A stretch of 64,000 nt of DNA, taken from NCBI GenBank assembly GCA_951217055.1, contig OX578277.1, forward strand, positions 64,636,388-64,700,387. Reading direction: 5' to 3'. A model generated the notes under the pieces. It searched no databases and was not told the origin of the DNA. It saw nothing but the letters and a program-made list of their open reading frames with translations. Both the position numbers and the translations under genes were made by a program. This document shows, in pieces, positions 59,758 through 64,000 of this stretch; positions within the stretch are counted from its first letter, which is position 1, and the number at the start of each line of letters is the position of its first letter. Source of the stretch: Gerris lacustris. Lineage: Eukaryota; Arthropoda; Insecta; Hemiptera; Gerridae.

Positions 59758-60677
59758 TAGTGGGAAAAGAAAAACTCTATTTTCAAGGACACATGGTGCA
59801 AAGATGTATTGGTACAAAAAACGAAACAGTATATAAGTATATATTTGTATTCGGGTCATTCTCCTCTTTCATTTAATAAATCCCACATGACGCATTTCTG
59901 TCAAACAAATATTTTAAACCTTTTGCTTCCGTAATGGGATGATTTTTTGGGGTTTCCCTATATTTGGTTTATTAGATGTAAGATAAATTGAGTGTTTCAA
60001 GTTTTTGTGTAGATAACTTTTGGAAATAAGGTACGTTAACGACAGACAAAAAGACAAACTCAGAAAAAATTATTAGGTTCCTCGTTCTGCCTTCACCTAC
60101 AGAAAAGAGATATGTTTTTTAAGTATAATATTTTATTCCGTGTATTTAAGTAGAAATTAAAAAGGGAATGTACATTTTTTCCAATTGTAATATAATGAAG
60201 TCTATGTTTGTTTTATGATTAAATCAAGTAAATGGACCGCTTGATATAATTCTAGTTTTATCTAATAGTTAACATTGTTGTTATATTGACTGCATTTATT
60301 GCAGGTTATATGTACGAGGACATGATACGCCGCTACACAAGAAAAGGCATAAAATTAGATGAAAGAAAAATTATACACTTTCGAAAAACTTAATCATAAA
60401 TAATATATGTATAAAACAAAGAAAGAAGACATCGGAGAGATGAAGAGAAGAGTGTGTTAGCGGCTAATGCTCTACATCTACCCTGTAGATCCGAATTTGT
60501 TTGATACAAGGCGACAAATTCGGTTCTAGAGAGGTTTGTGTGGTGCATATACGTTCCATCAAAATTTCAGCCACACTCCAACTGCTTAAATCACCAAATA
60601 TCCTATCAACAACTCAACGATAAAACAACATTCATCTAAACACGTAATTTTATTAAATTAATTTCTTTTACATAATT
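59758..60677. other. weak family A/B-like traces, otherwise unassigned
   Basis: TTTTGCTTCCGTAATGGGAT (near 59926) and GACAGACAAAAAGACAAACT...GGTTCCTCGTTCTGCC (near 60043-60095) look like diverged family A and B parts. No gene. Confidence 0.35.
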
Positions 60678-60774
60678 TAAGACCAGAACAATTTGTAAAA
60701 ATCCCAATCAATCCTAATCAATTTGTAAAATTGCTAATTAATTATGTTGATTTTTACAAATTGTTCTGGTCTTA
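60678..60774. repeat. 26-bp perfect inverted repeat with 45-base loop
   Basis: TAAGACCAGAACAATTTGTA-AAAATC at 60678-60703 and its exact complement at 60749-60774. Spacing and perfection suggest a short hairpin element or a recent inverted duplication. Confidence 0.85.
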
Positions 60775-60874
60775 TATCTTCTTTTGCAGATTACAATTTT
60801 CAGTTTTTTTCCCTAACTCAAGCCCACAAACGATTTCTATAACTGCCAATAGATGTTCTAGTTTTAAAATGTTT

Positions 60875-60990
60875 TATTGGAAGGACCCGGGTTCCCCCAA
60901 CCTAATTGAGGTTTTCTGTGGTTTCCCTCAGTTTACTAGGTGAATGCCAGGTTGTTTCCCTCTAAAGCCAGTCCACAGACTGCCTAGGAT
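60875..60990 (+). repeat. possible dispersed repeat (GGTTTTCTGTGGTTTCCCTC)
   Basis: GGACCCGGGTTCCCCCAACC followed by GGTTTTCTGTGGTTTCCCTC, AGGTGAATGCC and GTTTCCCTCTAAAGCC resembles a phrase I recall from interspersed repeats in insect genomes. Single copy here, so class and limits are unknown. Confidence 0.3.
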
Positions 60991-61206
60991 ACTTGTTTAC
61001 TCCTGCAAATCTTACCTATAGCTATGGCCCCTTTCCATGTCTATAATTTTAGGAATACCGGGGGGAGGGTAATTTTTATTATGTTTATTACGAAGACTGT
61101 TATTATAATAAAAAAAAAAAATAAAAATAAAATAATAATAATAAAAAAAGTATGTTGTTATCAAGGAGGCTGTGGTTTTTCTCCGTATATATATGTGTTA
61201 ACGCGT

Positions 61207-61345
61207 GAGAATTTTTCAGTCGTTGTTTAGATGTTTTAACGGCCCCTGAAGAAGGTTTTAAGTAAAAACCGAAACGTCGGGATTGTAGCATAGTGACCAT
61301 TTTTGTGACCGAAACCTGTTTTGTTTGTTTTTGTATATATATTTA
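61207..61345 (+). repeat. PLE-like end with degenerate hammerhead-type motif
   Basis: The same repeat as one arm of the palindrome at 34540-34992, here single. It reads CTGAAGA-A-GGTTTT-AAGTA-AAAACC-GAAACGTC, followed by GGGATTGTAGCATAGTGACC and GACCGAAACCTG...TTTGTTTTTGTATATATA. CUGANGA, a GGUUUU/AAAACC stem II and GAAACGUC match a minimal hammerhead except for one extra A after the CUGAAGA box. The ACGU palindrome would give a 2-bp stem III, as in double-hammerhead forms. Confidence 0.5.
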
Positions 61346-62433
61346 TATATACATTAAAATTTATTTAATAAACTTATAAATAACAAACATATTGTTTTTA
61401 TTTGATACTATAATTTTATGTGTGATATTTTTTATAACTGGAAATACCATAAATTTATACATTAAAATTTCATAAAACATAGTTATATTATTAATGCGTA
61501 ACTATAAGGATTTACAATTATTTATAACCATATTTCAGTACAATTTGTGCATACTCATAGTGGTGAGGTTCAATTAAATTGTTTTCAAGGATCAAACAAA
61601 CACCACCATGAATGAAACCAAAATTTTAAATAAAATGAGTGGATTAATAAGATGTCATAGGTTATTTCTTTAATACACCTATAATAAATCCCTCAGAAGA
61701 CCAACATTGCTTTTCCAGATGTTGATATGTAATAACTAATAACTTTTAATATGCATCCTGTCTGTTTGTAAGTAACGTTCATCAATATTAGCTCGTATTG
61801 TTATTCCATATATGTATTGTTATTCCATATATATATGATATTCCATATACCCTTCCTAACCAATATGTCAGCATATTACTTATAATGGACAATAGCATGT
61901 ATACATAGATAGACAACATTTAGATCTACCAATTAAGTAGGATTTGTCTATTTTAAGTCAAATATATTTTTTTCTGGTATTAATATCAAAATTTGCTATT
62001 CCTTTATTCGTCAAGAATCTATCAATTTATTCTCTTAAAGATAACGATTAAATACAAATAATAGGTAAGTAAATTTATATTTTAATATACTACTTCATTT
62101 TAAAAGTAATTAGCTGGATTCCTGTGCTTCTCTATGGAGTGTTTTTTTTTTTAATGTATCTTTTTAGTTATAAACTACCACTGAAAATTATTTCAGAAAT
62201 TTTACTATTCGAGAATATCTAGATGTCGCAGAGTTTCTTTAATCCCTCCCCTCTTATTTCTATGCTCCCCTCATATATCATAAATTATGGATAAAATTAT
62301 TTGCAAATATCCCTAATTAAGTTATTAATTCGGACTACTGGAGAAACATTTTTAAAAGCAGAGTTTTTTTCTTCTGTAACCCCCTGCCTAATCGCATCCC
62401 AGGGTTTAAATTGATTTTCTTATATTTACTAAA
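61346..62433. other. unassigned tract
   Basis: AT-rich; TATTGTTATTCCATATAT is locally repeated at about 61797-61850. Nothing else recognised. Confidence 0.4.
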
Positions 62434-63197
62434 CTAGGCATCGCGTGGCTCTATCATTGAAGCGAGCGTATTGCAATTAAATACGGAATATTAAAATTTG
62501 TTAATCATGATGAATGTCATAGTTGAAGATAAGTGGAAGAGGGTAGTGTGAGGTAGAGTGGGGGTACTCGATACAAAGCTTTACTTCCTAACAAACCTAC
62601 ACACAATACGACTATAAGAATCTTAACCACCCGTCATAGCTTTTAAACTAATATTATAAATCACTTCATTACTCAAATACTACTGCTTGTATCAAGTTAA
62701 AATTTTACATACTTGTTTCAATTGCACTTTAGACGATGTATACGAATTTTTATTAAAATCGTTACGTTAAAACGTAAGATATCGGTAAAAAGGTTGTTTC
62801 TCTATTTTAAACGTTTAGGCCCGCTTTAATAGTTTTAGCGATCTTTATTAATTCATAGCAGTGTCGTTGTTGGTTTTACTAAAAAATGTTATTTGTAAGA
62901 AATGTTCGTCTCATCGAATAGGTGATGATAGAATTTTTTCCTGTCCTGAAATTTCAATTTTAAATTTGAACCTCACGTTTACGCGAGCATTGCGCGCGAA
63001 CTCTTGGACGGATCACGCTGTCCAACGAACTTAGCCTGAGTATTTGTTAGAGGATCATGTATATCAAATTTCAACTAAATCAGTCAACTTTTACTCAAGT
63101 TATCGTCACACGCGTAAACGTTACTGACAGACAGACAGACAGACAGACAAGATGCATATTTCGTTGAATGTAAGAAGCTCGCTTACGCTCGCTTCAA
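62434..63197 (-). mobile_element. family C copy 3 (Helitron/HINE-like, 764 bp)
   Basis: Antisense and colinear with 52163-52939. On the minus strand it starts TTGAAGCGAGCGTAAGCGAG, has a GTCT core, TTTACGCGTGTGACGATAAC, and GTAAACGTGAGGTTC, and ends GAGCCACGCGATGCCTAG before T, the same two ends as copy 2. Two independent copies with the same end points make the element limits secure. Confidence 0.72.
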
Positions 63198-63514
63198 TTA
63201 ATACGCTTACATCCTAAAGAGAATCCATTTTCTACGTTCCTCTTTCCCTTTAACTTCATATCAGTCTGGAGCTCAAATCCTCTTTTTTGTTTTACGTTTC
63301 CCCTATTTCCCCCTTAGGGATCAATTTTTAAAAATATCTTGACAGACCCCAATATTATTTTACAAATTTTCACACAAAATATGTACTGATTTTATTTTAG
63401 CCTTTAACAAAAATTGGAAAATGTTGTGGGACTTAGTTTTAAATATACGCATATGGCCCTCATCTTGAATCAAAATGGCCGATTGGATAACTTATCACAC
63501 GCCGAGTTTTTTAC

Positions 63515-63761
63515 GCCATAAAAGGAAGCTAATTATCAAATCTCATGGTTCTAGTGCAATCTCATTGGCTCAGGAGATATATAGCAATATCGAATGTTGC
63601 TTATAAGCATCCGCCTTAAATCAAGATCGCGGATCTTAGCTAGCACCTAGGGGTTAAAGGATCCTACCTACAAAATTTCATTTTCACATACATTTCCATT
63701 GGTACCAAAGATGTCATGATGAGTCAGTTAGTCAGTGGTATTTGGATTTTATATTTATAGA
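63515..63761 (-). repeat. family E copy at the window end
   Basis: On the minus strand it begins TCTATAAATATAAAATCCAA after an A, continues ATACCACTGACTAACTGACT, and runs through ACCTAGGTGC-like and GGTTCTAGTGCAAT (complement) blocks in the same order as 12310-12556. The central hairpin has decayed (AAATCAAGATCGCGGATC). The family may extend left to about 63440, where ATCTTGAATCAAAATGGCC lies. 63762-64000 holds nothing recognisable. Confidence 0.55.
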
Positions 63762-64000
63762 TAATACCACATGAGATTTGACACTAAGAATCTATTAACT
63801 ATGTGTGATATTTTTTACGAACAGCTTTACTAGTTCTATAACATTTCTAATAAACATACTACGTCTTAATTCTTCTCAATAATAATTGAAAAAAGTTCAA
63901 GTTATTGTTCATAATTAATTCAAAATGACTAACAAGCTTTTCAATATTTCTGATGACTCCAACAACTCCAAAACTTGTTGCTAATATATTAGAACTAGCC

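Overview
This is AT-rich, gene-poor eukaryotic nuclear DNA that looks like an intergenic or intronic stretch of an invertebrate genome, most likely an arthropod (inferred from the repeat types; I cannot name a species). I found no intact protein-coding gene, rRNA or tRNA. Nearly everything recognisable is transposon-derived, microsatellite, foldback DNA or decayed coding sequence, and long tracts contain nothing I can identify.

Layout. 1-3221: two divergent, broken pieces of one gene family (core motif HAFTGCDTTS, Cys-rich tail). The antisense piece is split by a 1,434-bp hAT-type element with a perfect 8-bp target duplication. 4503-5067: degraded copy of family C. 7477-8417: second hAT-type element with an exact 8-bp duplication. 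9693-11278: family A copy carrying a piggyBac-type insertion (TTAA duplication, perfect 17-bp inverted ends). 12310-14050: family E, a foldback cluster and a diverged duplication. 18433-19610: antisense family A copy split by family B. 24714-25566: a 302-bp unit in tandem (about 2.15 copies), set between TA microsatellites, each complete unit holding a hammerhead ribozyme core with a GUC cleavage site. 26788-26981, 34540-34992, 57701-57905 and 61207-61345: palindromic or related repeats with CTGAWGA...GAAAC motifs reminiscent of Penelope-like elements. 31608-32576: family A fragment followed by a PIF/Harbinger transposase remnant. 35566-36446, 40430-40669, 44653-45362 and 59148-59757: more family A copies, one a mosaic with family C. 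46852-48059: long-arm foldback element. 50019-50275: 257-bp hAT-type MITE. 52163-52939 and 62434-63197: the two best family C copies. About 54305-56013: region ending in a textbook Helitron 3' hairpin plus CTAG.

No genes here work together as a pathway. The biology is the mobile-element population: DNA transposons (hAT, piggyBac, Harbinger), rolling-circle-like elements, PLE-like fragments and a self-cleaving-RNA repeat, nested and recombined. The strongest candidate for an under-described system is the 302-bp hammerhead tandem repeat (retrozyme-like), whose palindromic GGGCCC stem I suggests cleavage working best in multimeric transcripts.
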